A stretch of 64,000 bases of DNA, taken from Mesorhabditis belari. Taxonomy: Eukaryota; Nematoda; Chromadorea; Rhabditida; Rhabditidae. The notes below the pieces were generated by a model that had not been told where the DNA came from, ran no database searches, and worked only from the letters and a program-made list of their open reading frames with translations. Positions 1 through 10,700 of this stretch are shown here, in pieces. Position 1 is the stretch's first letter, and each line of letters begins with the position of its first letter. The DNA lies in NCBI GenBank assembly GCA_958450365.1, contig CAUEEP010000755.1, positions 1 through 64,000 on the forward strand, read 5' to 3'. A program made the translations under genes and the position numbers.

Positions 1-189
1 GGAAAAGTGTACAAATTTGCAAAGAAATTTCAGTCAGGCAAAAAGCAAAGAATTGCTCGAAAAGTGAACGAGTGAGAAAGTGAAAAATCTATCGAATTTT
101 CAATTGAGCTCTTTTATTCTTTGGAAACTTGCTCACATTTGAGTTTGATTCTTGATTGGGTGAATCATTTTCAATGAATAATGATTAAA

Positions 190-500
190 GCCAGAGCTAG
201 GCTCAAGGCTAGGCTCAGGGGCTAGAGCTCAAGGAGCTGGGGCTCAAGGCCTAGGCTCAGGCTGAGCTCAAGGCTAGGCTCCAAGGCTAGGCTCAGAGCT
301 GAGGCTCCAGGGAGGCTGAGCTCAAGGCTGAGCTCAGACTGGAGCTCAAGGCTGGGGCTCAAGGCTAGGCTCAAGGCTAGGCTCAAGGCTAGGCTCAAGG
401 CTAGGCTCAAGGCTGGGCTCAAGGAGGCTAGGCTCAAGGCTAGGCTCAAGGGCTGGTCAGGCTCAAGGCTAGGGCTCAAGGCTAAACCTTGACCGACAAT
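190..500. repeat. 12-bp minisatellite (GGCTAGGCTCAA type)
   Basis: Imperfect tandem repeat of a roughly 12-base unit, GGCTAGGCTCAA, with GGCTGAGCTCAA and GGCTGGGCTCAA variants. The repeat gives a spurious minus-strand reading frame rich in Leu, Ser and Ala. Copies are most regular around 350-420. Confidence 0.9.
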
Positions 501-1330
501 TAGTCTTAGGTTTGGCAGATTTGGGTCCAGATTAAGAACAAGACTAAACTGGACTAGAACGAGAAAACGAGCCAGGGTCAAGGCCCAAGACCAGCACAAG
601 GGACTAAACTAGGTCAGAGTTAGGTCCAGAGGCAGGTTAGGTTCAGACATGGTCAAGGGGCTTTGGCCAGAGCTAGGTCTAAGACTGAGGACTAAAACCA
701 AGCCAGGGTCAGAAGAGGGTTAGATCTGGGTTCTAGACCAAGACAAGGGCTAAACTGGGTCAGGATGAGATCAGAGTCAAGGCCAGGGCCAGGGCAGGGG
801 CGTATCACGATAGGCTGGATGGGACAAGGGTTTAAAACCAATCAGAGATCAGAGTCAAGGCCAGGGCCAGGACCAAAGAGTCGGGCTTGGTCGGGGTCGA
901 TCCAGGACCAGGATTCGGTCAGAGCTCGGTCATGGTTAAGCTAAGGGTTCAGCTAGGGTTTAGCTAGTGTCATTAGAATGATTAGCGATCAAGCTTACTA
1001 GCATTCAAGAGTTAGCTACATTAAGTGATGTAAACGAGTCGAATACGATTTAATTTTTGCGTAGATTTCACGGCCGATAATCACCTTTTCAACGGAGAAA
1101 AATGTGTAGAACTTATGCGTATTATTGAGCGTTTTGCTACTTTTTTAACTGAAAAACATCATAGAACATAAAAGAACATGGAGGCCCGCAAGAAACCAAT
1201 TACAACCTCAGAGCTTTTCCTCTTCCCAATTTCGTCTATAAAATAAACCCAGCTACTGTAAATATAGGAAATGCTTTTGCTTCCAAGACGAAGGCATTTA
1301 AACGAAAACCCTAACAACGCAATGCGCTAG
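501..1330. other. No gene recognised; degenerate repeat tail
   Basis: GGTC/AGGTC-rich sequence to about 960 looks like a decayed continuation of the upstream minisatellite (CAAGGCCAGGGCCAGG-type motifs). From there to 1330 it is ordinary AT-rich sequence. I see no reading frame with splice sites, tRNA or transposon end. Confidence 0.5.
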
Positions 1331-1383
1331 AAAGTGCGCGTTTACGAGCGCCAAGAAGAAAGAAAAGGAAACGCGCAAACCTT

Positions 1384-1824
1384 TAGAGAAGCCGTTCTTT
1401 GGCCTCACCGTGGCCTCACCGTTTGCCTTCTGGCCTCACCGTTTGCCTTCTGGCCTCACCGTTTGCCTTCTGGCCTCACCGTTTGCCTTCTGGCCTCACC
1501 GTTTGCCTTCTGGCCTCACCGTTTGCCTTCTGGCCTCACCGTTTGCCTTCTGGCCTCACCGTTTGCCTTCTGGCCTGACCGTTTGCCTTCTGGCCTCACC
1601 GTTTGCCTTCTGGCCTCACCGTTTGCCTTCTGGCCTCACCGTTTGCCTTCTGGCCTCACCGTTTGCCTTCTGGCCTGACCGTTTGCCTTCTGGCCTCACC
1701 GTTTGCCTTCTGGCCTCACCGTTTGCCTTCTGGCCTGACCGTTTGCCTTCTGGCCTCACCGTTTGCCTTCTGGCCTGACCGTTTGCCTTCTGGCCTCACC
1801 GTTGCCCGTTCAATTACCCAAATA
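1384..1824 (+). repeat. 20-bp minisatellite inside a hairpin/SL1-like element
   Basis: About twenty copies of the 20-base unit GTTTGCCTTCTGGCCTCACC fill 1410-1802, with an occasional CTGACC variant. The array is preceded by GCCGTTCTTTGG and followed by CCGTTCAATTACCCAAAT. These flanks are the left and right modules of the dispersed hairpin/SL1-like family described elsewhere in the window, so the unit (containing CTTCTGGC, compare TCTGGCAC) looks like an expansion of that element's core. Open frames across it are caused by the repeat and are not genes. Confidence 0.85.
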
Positions 1825-2221
1825 CCCCAAAAAAAAGGCTAAAAATAAGCATTCTAAAAGTTCTACTCACTACAGTAAGTCAAATTTAGTTTTACTAGGA
1901 TGTTTTGGCATCATCTAGATCTTTGGATCTGTTTAAATTTGACAAATAAACATCGAAGAGTCCTTTCACTTGATTCTGATTTAAAGTTCATGTTTTCGCG
2001 GTTTTTTCCCGAAGCAAAGCCAGGATTTCCGTCTATAAAATGGCTTATTTTTGAAAAACATCCAAAAAATGTACCAATTTTTGAATCAGAAATGAAATTT
2101 GTGCTGAGAATAGCTGAGAAAGTTCAAGTTTCGTTTAATCATTCAGAAAATGGAATAAAATTTCGTTTATTTTTTTTAAAATCTTAAAAAATGATGATTT
2201 TCTTATGATTATTGTCAAAAA

Positions 2222-2880
2222 TTGGTAGGAAAAATGGCGGCTTTTCTTCGGGCATTTTCCCGGATTTTCCATTGCGATTACAAGGATCGGATTACATTCA
2301 GAAAAAAACAAAAGCAAGAAATCACCTTTACTGGAGCTGGTTGTAAAACAACATTGTTCTTGAAAATGTTCTTGGATTGGTGGATTCGCTTTGCAAGTCA
2401 ATTCGATTCAAGTCCATTCGAGTGAAACTTTCCAATTCCAACAACTTTCTTTTCAATCTAATAGAAGAGCCTAGGTCTAATGGAAGAGCTTAGGTCTAAT
2501 GGAAGAGCTTAGGTTTAATTGAAGAGCTTAGGTTTAATGGAAGAGCCTAGGTCTAATGGAAGAGCTTAGGTTTAATTGAAGAGCTTAGGTTTAATGGAAG
2601 AGCTTAGGTTTAATGGAAGAGCTTAGGGCTTAGAGAAGCGCGGCTTTCTTAGGGGAATTTTCCCGGATTTTACATTGCGATTATCGGATTACATTCAGAA
2701 AAAAAACAAAAACGAAATCACCAACGAAATCACGAAATCAATCTACAGAGTTGGTTGTAAAAACAACATTATTCTCGAATTGCAAGTCAATTCGATTCAA
2801 GTCAATTCGATTCAAGTCAATTCGAGTGAAACTTTCCAATCCCAAGAACTTTCTTTCCATTCTAATTGAAGAGCTTTAGA
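2222..2880. repeat. Diverged direct duplication with 20-bp minisatellite between
   Basis: The segment 2255-2440 (CGGATTTTCCATTGCGATTA onward) recurs in diverged form at 2660-2860, including a shared ATTACATTCAGAAAAAA and GGTTGTAAAA(A)CAACATT. Between them, 2457-2630 is a tandem array of a 20-base unit, TAATGGAAGAGCTTAGGTTT. Both copies end in repeats of CAATTCGATTCAAGT. No convincing coding potential. Confidence 0.75.
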
Positions 2881-3716
2881 AGTTAAAAGCTATAGAAAAT
2901 AGGGGAGAACAATTGGAAATTCGTCGTCGATTTTCTTCAAAAGCTCTACCCAAATTCTATAGTGATGAATTCAATTTGAGGCACCAAAAAAAACCACAAA
3001 GCAAAGAGTTTAACTAAACATTTGTATTGTATTCTTTTTATTTGGTGGATTCGTTTTTTAAATCAATTCCAGTTAACCCTTTCGAGGCATTTTCTTTCCA
3101 GCTTAATTGCAGACATTTGTCGTAAAGTTAACTACAAGAAATTCACACATATAAAATAATGTAAAATATAAAAATAAACTATATGAAGTTTGTTGGTCAA
3201 AAATTTAAAGCTGAATTCGGATTCTAGAGTCTTTCAATTGCCGGATTTCGTTCTTCTATAGTTCATCGATTTGCACGATTTGTAGGAATTTAAAAAAAAC
3301 AACAATCTCATTTTTTAACAAAGCTCTATTAGAATGATTAGTCGAATTTGCGCAAAAAATTTCGACTCATTAATCCTTATTCAATGGTTGATTGAAAAGT
3401 AGAAAACTCTTGAAGAAAGAAACTAAATTTCAATCCAAAAATGGCACTTGAAACCTTGAGAAATTAGAAAAGAGCTTTTTCTTCTATAGTTAATCCGTTT
3501 TTCACATGGTTAAAAACGAAATTGGAAACGAAAATTCTAATGGATAAACGGATTATGAGATTAATCCCAGCAAATCCTTCAAATATCGTAAACAATTTTG
3601 TTCATTTGCTTTATGAGGAATGTCGAATCTTGTCGTACGTACAGTTTTGAGAGATTTGAAGAAAGAAAGGCCAATTATATGCGATATGAGTAATTAAATC
3701 GTCCTATGGATTGCGA
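2881..3716. other. AT-rich stretch, nothing recognised
   Basis: AT-rich sequence with no long frame on either strand, no tandem array and no recognisable transposon end. Confidence 0.5.
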
Positions 3717-3720
3717 TGAG

Positions 3721-4196
3721 AAAATCAGCTGACTGAGCCGGCCAAATCCTATCCAGCCTATCAATTCTACGCAGATTTTAATGCTGATTCGGGATCTGTA
3801 TTCCGTTTTTGCTAAATGACAATCTGCAGAGAGTTCTCAGCGTCTAAAGTTTTGTTAGGACTCTGAAAATGTGGTCATTTGGGTCTTCACAGCTTAATGG
3901 ACTCAATTTGATTCAGCCGAGTGTTACAGCGTTCGTTTCCAGATCAGAACTTCACAAGTTCGATCCACGGCTGCACCAAATTGAGTCGATTAAGCTGTGA
4001 AGCCGTGAAGCTGTGAAGGAAGCTGTGAAGATCCAAATGATCAAATTTTCAGAGTCCTAACAAAACTTTAGACGCTGAGAACTCTTTGCAGCTTGTCAGC
4101 TAGCAAAAAAGGAATACAGATTTGGAATCAGCATTAGAATCCGCGTAGAATTGAATAGGTTGGATAGGATTTTGTTTGGCTTAACCAGTTGATTTT
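3721..4196. mobile_element. Long inverted repeat (foldback element) with tRNA-like loop
   Basis: Two arms of about 200 bases (about 3721-3925 and 3978-4196) are inverted copies: GGTCATTTGGGTCTTCACAG on the left faces CTGTGAAGATCCAAATGATC on the right, and GACGCTGAGAACTC answers GAGTTCTCAGCGTC. The loop (about 3916-3975) begins with CAGCCG and ends CGGCTG and contains AGTTCGATCC, similar to a tRNA T-arm or pol III B box. No transposase. This is a MITE-like foldback element; family unknown. Confidence 0.8.
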
Positions 4197-4283
4197 CCCT
4201 TGTCAATACAGATGACGGTTCTCAATTCCCATATAATTGAAGTTTTTCAAATCTTTTCAAATAAAATGGTATAGGTTGGATAG

Positions 4284-4470
4284 GATTTCGTTGGCTTAAC
4301 CAGTTGTCTTAACCAGCTTAACCAGCTTAACCAGTTGTTTCCAACCAGTTGTCTTAACCAGCTTAACCAACTTAACCAGTTGTCTTAACCAGCTTAACCA
4401 GCTTAACCAGTTGTCTTAACGAGCTTAACCAGCTTAACCAGTTGTCTTAATGAGCTTAACCAGCTTAACC
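4284..4470. repeat. Minisatellite CTTAACCAG / TTAACCAGTTGT
   Basis: Tandem array of CTTAACCAG-based units alternating with CCAGTTGT. It begins at the right border of the foldback element, whose outer edge contains the same GGCTTAACCAGTTG motif, so the array probably grew from the element's end. Confidence 0.85.
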
Positions 4471-4749
4471 AGTTTTCATTAAACTAGATGATGGAGGAAT
4501 GCAGTGAAAAAGTGAAAAGTTCACTTTGTGCTCTCTTGTACCTTCTGCAATTTATCAAAAGTGGAAAAAGTTTTGACATTTCCAGGATCGCCAACAAATG
4601 CAGTGAATCGCAAAAAAGAATCTTTACTTTAAACAAAGCACCGATTTGACAAACAACTGTTTGAGATCATTTGAGAGAAATCGAGATATGGTCATCGTTT
4701 CTTTGAGAACTTAATTTTTCCTCTCAAGAACGAATCTCCGAATTGAAAT

Positions 4750-4850
4750 CAAAATAGTTTCGACGTTTCGATTTCGACGACGTTTCGACGTTTCGACGTT
4801 TGACGACGACGACCAGCGGACTCGAACCCGGGTTTAATCTCACACGAGTT
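4750..4850 (-). repeat. tRNA-derived repeat copy (degenerate)
   Basis: The minus strand reads a B-box-like ACCCGGGTTCGAGTCCGC at 4812-4829, followed by a GTCGTCGTC and AACGTCGAAACGTCG repeat tail. The B-box matches three better copies at 5590-5672 and 8010-8225. I found no good box A here, so this is a fragment. Confidence 0.45.
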
Positions 4851-4984
4851 TTTCGTGGAATCAAAGATGGTGAATGATTTAGATAAGTGGATAGAATGAA
4901 ATGCATATTGTGAATTCTAAATAAATTCACTTTTTGTGTGATTTTTTCCACTTTCACTTCAACAAATTCACTTCTTGTGTGCCA

Positions 4985-5070
4985 AATAGTGCCTGAGCGT
5001 TGATCAATTTGTTGACCGTTGATCAATTTGTTGACCGTTGATCAATTTGTTGACCGTTGATCAATTTTTG
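4985..5070. repeat. 19-bp tandem repeat
   Basis: Four or five copies of a unit close to GTTGATCAATTTGTTGACC in direct tandem order. Confidence 0.85.
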
Positions 5071-5585
5071 CTTTGCAAAACCTACCGCAGAGATTTTGTT
5101 TGGGTCCCAAGAACGACTGCTTCTCATTTCTGTTGATGAGAGTGAGAATGGGGCTGGCTAAATGACCTAGCGATCCATCACAAATCACTCTGTTTTTTTG
5201 TCACAAAAAAGTCATTTCAAGGTTATGGTGGCTTTGGTTGGGAAGATGTTTTTTTCTCTTTTTTTCTTTTTTCTTTTTCTCTTTCTCAAGCTTTTGATCA
5301 GATTTTGAAATTGTTTTTGATAAACTTTACTGTAGTTTTACCCTTTACCAGGTTACGGTAGTAAGATCTTTTCCGGTAATAAAACCTTTTCCTTACTGGT
5401 GTGTAATGCAAAAATTTGAACTTTAAAAGAGGTTATTCCCTAGAAAGAATTGTTAAACCTAGCAAAGTCTCGAGCCAAATCCGCTTCCATTTCGCCATTT
5501 CAATAGTTAGTAGAGTGTTTGAGTTTCTGACTTTTGACCCAATAGCTTGATCTAAGCTTGTAAAATAGTTTAATGGCTATTTTTC
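5071..5585. other. No gene recognised
   Basis: AT-rich with a polypyrimidine tract near 5250-5290. No supported feature. Confidence 0.5.
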
Positions 5586-5587
5586 GA

Positions 5588-5680
5588 TTTATGCAAAAGA
5601 TTTTCTCGGCCAACGGACTCAAACCCGGGTTCGATTTCGCGAGACTTCACAGCGCTAACCATTAGGCCATAGGAGGTAGT
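5588..5680 (-). repeat. tRNA-derived (SINE-like) repeat
   Basis: Read on the minus strand: CCTATGGCCTAATGGTTAGC (box A like), then ACCCGGGTTTGAGTCCG (box B like), then a tail TTTTGCATAAATCGAAAA. The plus-strand pair at 7983-8228 has the same head, boxes and tail, so this is a dispersed family and not a free-standing tRNA. The anticodon arm does not pair convincingly. Confidence 0.65.
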
Positions 5681-5866
5681 TAACGGCCGCGTAAAAGTTG
5701 CTGACCTTCCAAAAAGTTTCAGAAGGGCCTAGCACTCAAACTTTCGCCGTGTACTGTTCACTGAAAATTGACATATAATTTACGAAACGTTTGGGATGAG
5801 TGATACTTCATTCGATAGATTTCTTGATGAATATTGATAACTAAAGAAAATGAACTGCCCAAAGTA

Positions 5867-7132
5867 TTAGGTTGGTGCAGATGAAACTTCCGTTGGAACC
5901 ATAAACAAAAATTATGATAAAAATCCTAATACAGAACCTCAATCCAAAAGATATTCGCCATCATTATCAATGACTCTTTGCCATCTTCCACGCAGAGAAT
6001 GGATGCCTTTTTCGAAGAACTCGGGCAACTGCGACTCGAAGAAGTTGGACACCCAGATTTCAACTTCTTCGCGGTTTTTGAATTTTTTTTTCTGCTAAAG
6101 AGTGCTGCATCGACCGAAACAAGTGATAGTCGGATGGGGCCAAGTCCGGGCTATATGGCGGACGAGGCAGAACTTCACAGCCCAATTCCTCGATTTTCTG
6201 CTGAGTGATCTTCGCGGTGTGGGGTCGAGCGTTATCGTGGAGGAATTTTGTAAGTCGCCGTGTTATTGCCTTGACGACGCAATGGCTGGTCCACGCGGCT
6301 CAATTGGGCTTTGTAGAGATCCGCCATGACTCTTTGACCCGAATCCAGCACCTCAAAATACACGAGACCTTTGCTGTTCCACCAAATACAAAGCATCACC
6401 TTTTTTCCGTGGATATTCGGTTTGGGAGTCGGTTTTGGCGGTTCACCGGCGTCCAACCACTGCCGTTTTCTCGTTGTGTTGTCGTAACATATCCACTTTT
6501 CATCTGCCGTAACAATGGAGTCGAGAAAACCGGCCGTCTTTGCGTGGCGGACGAGAATTCCGGCCATTGTAGCTCGAGCTGCCTTGTTTGCGTCGCTGAG
6601 CTGATGTGGCACCGATTTTCCACACTGATTCGTCTTACCAATTGCGTGCAAATGGCCGAGAATGGTTGTATGGTCGCAGACAAACGGCGCTGCAAGCTCC
6701 CGAGTTGTTTGGCATGGATCCGATTCGATAGCGCTCTTCAACTCATCGTTGTCGACAATTTGAGGCGGATTCGCGCGTTTTTCGTCTTCCAAACTTTCAT
6801 CACCGTCTCGGAAGCGCTGAAACCAAGTCCGGTATTGACGTTCGGACAACACGTCATCGCCGAATGCTTCGCACAGAGCACGATGAGATTCCGGAGCCGT
6901 TCTGCCTTGTTTAAAATCATAAGACAAGCAAACCCGCACTCGAAATTTTTGGTCAGACATTTTCTAGAAGCTAAAAATTACTTCAAATTTAGTAAAACGC
7001 ATAAGTCTTAGATACCAAAAGACGCGCAAAGAGACGCTCTTTCAGATAGACAAATATCTTCAATAAAAACTTTTACTAGGTCCGAAATATCAACAAACAA
7101 GGGTGACGGAAGTTTCATCTGCACCAACCTAA
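5867..7132 (-). mobile_element. mariner-family DNA transposon, full length, degenerate
   Basis: A 1266-base element bounded by perfect 27-base terminal inverted repeats starting TTAGGTTGGTGCAG (5867-5893 and 7106-7132) and flanked by TA at 5865-5866 and 7133-7134, the target duplication typical of Tc1/mariner. It encodes one transposase on the minus strand, now broken. Perfect TIRs and intact TA duplication suggest fairly recent insertion. Confidence 0.96.
5939..6960 (-). pseudogene. mariner transposase with two frameshifts
   Basis: The frame opens at 6960 and encodes the N-terminal helix-turn-helix region (RQYRTWFQRFRDGDESLEDE), a WVPHEL-like motif (SVPHQL) and the first catalytic Asp in TADEKW. 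It stops at about 6232, but the protein continues in another frame with [10 protein letters not shown] (second catalytic Asp) and [15 protein letters not shown] (third Asp of the mariner D,D34D triad). A second shift lies in a run of nine A residues (on the minus strand) near 6085. The C-terminus ends with DNDGEYLLD just before a TGA at 5939-5941. All three catalytic Asp codons survive, but two frameshifts make the copy non-autonomous unless they are sequence errors. Confidence 0.93.
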
Positions 7133-7134
7133 TA

Positions 7135-7780
7135 ACTCTTCCAAGGAGAAATGCGGTCGATAAAGAGCAAGAAATGACGTTTTTAATCCTCCTTGATAAG
7201 AGAACCTTAGCGGATCAATATTTTTGAATAATCATTTCATATAAATAAAAATTGAATGAAGCTAGAAAATAAAGTTTCATTAATTAAAGAAATTAAAGAA
7301 ATTAAAAGAAATTTGAAGAAATTTAAAGAAATTTAGAGAAATTTAGAGAAAATTTCAATAAACTTTAGCTCAATAGGTTTCAAATTTCTTTGAGAATCAA
7401 ATTTTCGAAATTTCAATATTAGTACAATATCCTTTTCTGTCTTATCTTCTGTCTTATCTATTCTTCTTTTCTGTCTTATCTTCTTCGTCTTATCTCTAGC
7501 AAGAATTTAGAAAACTACAAACTTTCCCTGCTGACCAAGCATAGTTAGGTGAAAACTTATAAATCCGATAATCCGTTAAAAAAGGAAACAAAATCAAAGC
7601 TTGATCCGTTTTACTGTAATCCAAAAAAGGGGGAGGTCAGAGCAAGAATATGGGCGGGGCTATTGGAGGGGGAAAGTCGAAGATGAAAGTGGGAATAGGG
7701 CGGAAATCTCCCACTCTGCTTGGCCATTTCTCTCAATCTTCGAATCAAATTCCCATAAAAATACATAATATTTGTACAGT
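7135..7780. other. AT-rich upstream region of the secreted-protein gene
   Basis: No gene recognised. It contains short AAATTTAGAGAAATTT-type repeats at 7290-7350 and TCTTATCTTCT repeats near 7440-7495. ATTTGTACAG immediately precedes the presumed ATG at 7782 and could be a trans-splice acceptor. Confidence 0.45.
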
Positions 7781-7781
7781 T

Positions 7782-10700
7782 ATGGTGCCATCTTTTCTCA
7801 TGAGATTCCACTTTTTCTTCTTTTCAGCTTTTCTTAGTGTCACACTGGCGAAGCACGTTCAGGTGAAAGAAATTTGCATTTAAAAGTTTTATTTGAAAAT
7901 TTTCAGAATGAACAATACGAAGTGAAAATTAAAGAATTAGGTGAGTTTTTGCTTTTTTGAAATTACTTGGAAGCCATTTATGACCGACTTTTATCGGCTA
8001 GGCAAGAGTCGCCTATAGCCGAATGGTTAGCACTGGAAAATCCCGTCAGATCAAACGCGGGTTCGAGTCAGCTGGTGGTCGAAACTTTTGCATAAAGCTC
8101 AAGTTATCATCAACTTTTATCGACTAGGGAAACAGTAGCCTATGGCCAAGTGGTTAGCACTGGAAACTCCTGTGAAATCAAACCCGGGTTCGAATCCGCT
8201 TGACGTCGAAACCTTTGCATAAGTCGAAAAACAACTAACCAAAAATAACCAGAAAAATCGTTTTGATTAAATTCTTGTTTTTCAAGAACACTTTAGAAGA
8301 TTTATTTTCACATGTGAAAAATTCGGAAACAGTTTTATCTCAGATCTTCTTTCTACAACTTGTTATTTCAGGATCCTGTAGCGAGAAGACACGAGAAGCC
8401 GGCTTATTCTTCACAGTAAATCATTTCAAACCCTGCACACTTTCCATGAAAATCCCCAATGAGAGAATGGGTAGATTGACGATGGTAAATCTCGACGAGT
8501 TCTGCGAAGAGAACAGCGTAAAAGTGAGTGGAAAGCAATACTAGAAGACTTCATGCTCTTTAAACACACATTTTCTGGTGCACTGATGCTAGTAGTGGTT
8601 TAAAAAGCTGAAGCTGAAGCGTTTCAGCAAAGCTGAGCAAAACTGAGCAAAGCTGAGCAAAGCTGAGCAAAGCTGAGCGAAGCTGAAACTATCTGTAGTC
8701 TATTTGCATCAGAAAATCATAGAAAAAACTATTTCTAACAATTTTTCTTTCATTTTATTATTTAAAAACTTGAAAAGACTAAAAAATGACCCAGAAAAGG
8801 TCATTTTTTAAAGTGTTATTTGTTAGCTTTTAAATTGAATCAAATATAAAGTTGCGTGACGTTTTTTTCTTTTTCTGTAGCTTGATCAGAAATTCTCGTG
8901 TATTGTGTTCTCAAAATGTAATGGTGTTAATTCATTCACTAATTTGTATCCGCCTTTCAATCGTCATCATAGATTTGTAGTATTCAAAAAAGTGTGGTTT
9001 GTCATTCATGACTCAAGAGAAAAGAAGTTCTCAAAGAAAATGTTGTTGTAATGTATCTCATTGAGGTTGATTTAAACCTCAATGAGAGCCAAAAGGGGGT
9101 CGAGAAAAAGGGGAAATGAATTGAATTCAATGAAAAATGAAAAGAAAACGAACTGGAATTCAATGGACAAAGAAAAGAACTGCTACAGGCTACAGGAGAA
9201 GTTCTTTTCTTTATTATTCATTCAGAACTTGAAGAACTTCTAGCAGAATAGGCGAGTGTTAAAGGCTTTAATCATTGATCTTCTTGTAGAAAACGATATT
9301 TCTTTTTTTCAGCTCTTCAACAAAGTCGAAAAAACGGTGATCGATTTGTGCGAGAAAGACGCGATTCGAAATCCGATTTTCCATCTCGCACCCGGTCATC
9401 ACTCGCTCGTCTACAAGTCGATCTCGACCACGCAACTCTACTTCTCACTCACTTTCATCAACACCACACTTTGTGAGTAAACGAATGCTTGTACATAGTA
9501 TTAGTACGTAATATCATTTATTATTATATAAAAATGCCCATAAACTAATCTTTTCTTAATGCTAAATCGTTAAAAAAGGCTATGCGTAAGCAAGTTTTCT
9601 GCGTTCTCTGTAAACGTGCGCCTTTTGGCACACCGAACTGCCGGCCCAATTTGTGCGTACTCTGTGGTTTCCTGTAAACGCGCACCGAGCCGCGTTATGT
9701 CAGCTCGTGCTGGTTGCCTTGATGCGTACTCTGTGGCTCCCTGTAAACGCGCACTTTTTGGCGCTCCGAGCCGCCTTATGCCAGATCGAGCTGGTTCCAT
9801 TTGTGCGTGCTCTGTGGCTCCCTGTAAACGCGCACTTTTTGGCGCTCCGAGCCGCCTCATGGCAGACCGATCTGTTTCCTTTTGTGCGTTCTCTGTGGTT
9901 TTCTGTAAACGCGCGCCTTCTGGCACCTTGGGGAGTAACAAAAGTAAGATTTTTCATCAATCTCCCGGTTCAATTACCCAAGTGCCAAAAAAAGATATTT
10001 TCCATTTTTTTGTGAAACTTTTTAAAACTTAATTTTCTTCAAGATTTACTTTAGTTTTCAGGGTTTGAAGCTAAATTTGAAGAAAATTATTGAATGAGTC
10101 TCTTTCAATCATCAACTTCAAGCAAATCTCTTTATCCACAACCTTTTGCCTTTTAATTCTGTAAAAGATCTTTTTTTTTCTGTAAAAACATCAAAAAATT
10201 TGAGGTATTTTGTGAAAATTTCCGAGCTTTCCTTTCCACTTACACAATAAAAGCAAAAAAAAAATCAAGATTTCATCAGATTTCTAAGCTCAATAATTGC
10301 AAAAATCGAAAAAAAACGATTTTTTGTCTGAAATTCTCTCTTTTAAAGCACAAATCTCAATAGAAAAATTGGGTTTTTAAACGAAAATTTTCAATTTCCA
10401 GGTGATTTTATAGAGTATTTGATTAAAAAAATGAGTTTTTTAATGAAAATTTATGATTTTTCATCAAAATTTTTTAATTCTATCAATTTTCATTAGAAAA
10501 CAGGTGAAGAAAAGGCTACAAAGGGTCAAAAATTGAAGGGTTTTCTTTTGAAAATGAATGAGAAACAAAAGTAATCTAATATTTATTGAATTTGCATTTA
10601 AAAATGTCAAAAAATCGGCCACGAATACTAGCTTTTGTGCGTTCTCTGGAGGCTCACGTAAACACACCCTCTGGCGCATTGAGAGGGCACATTACTGCGC

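Noticed and set aside
1410..1802. CRISPR array (20-bp repeats)
   Set aside because: Units are contiguous with no variable spacers, and the genome is eukaryotic.
1900..2187. 95-residue plus-strand frame
   Set aside because: AT-rich, Phe/Lys-biased composition, no similarity and no splice partners.
6205..7011. 268-residue plus-strand frame
   Set aside because: It is antisense to the mariner transposase, whose motifs are clear on the minus strand.
9570..10032. Three overlapping frames of 86-138 residues on both strands
   Set aside because: They follow the tandem hairpin repeats; the similarity between their internal segments is DNA-level repetition.
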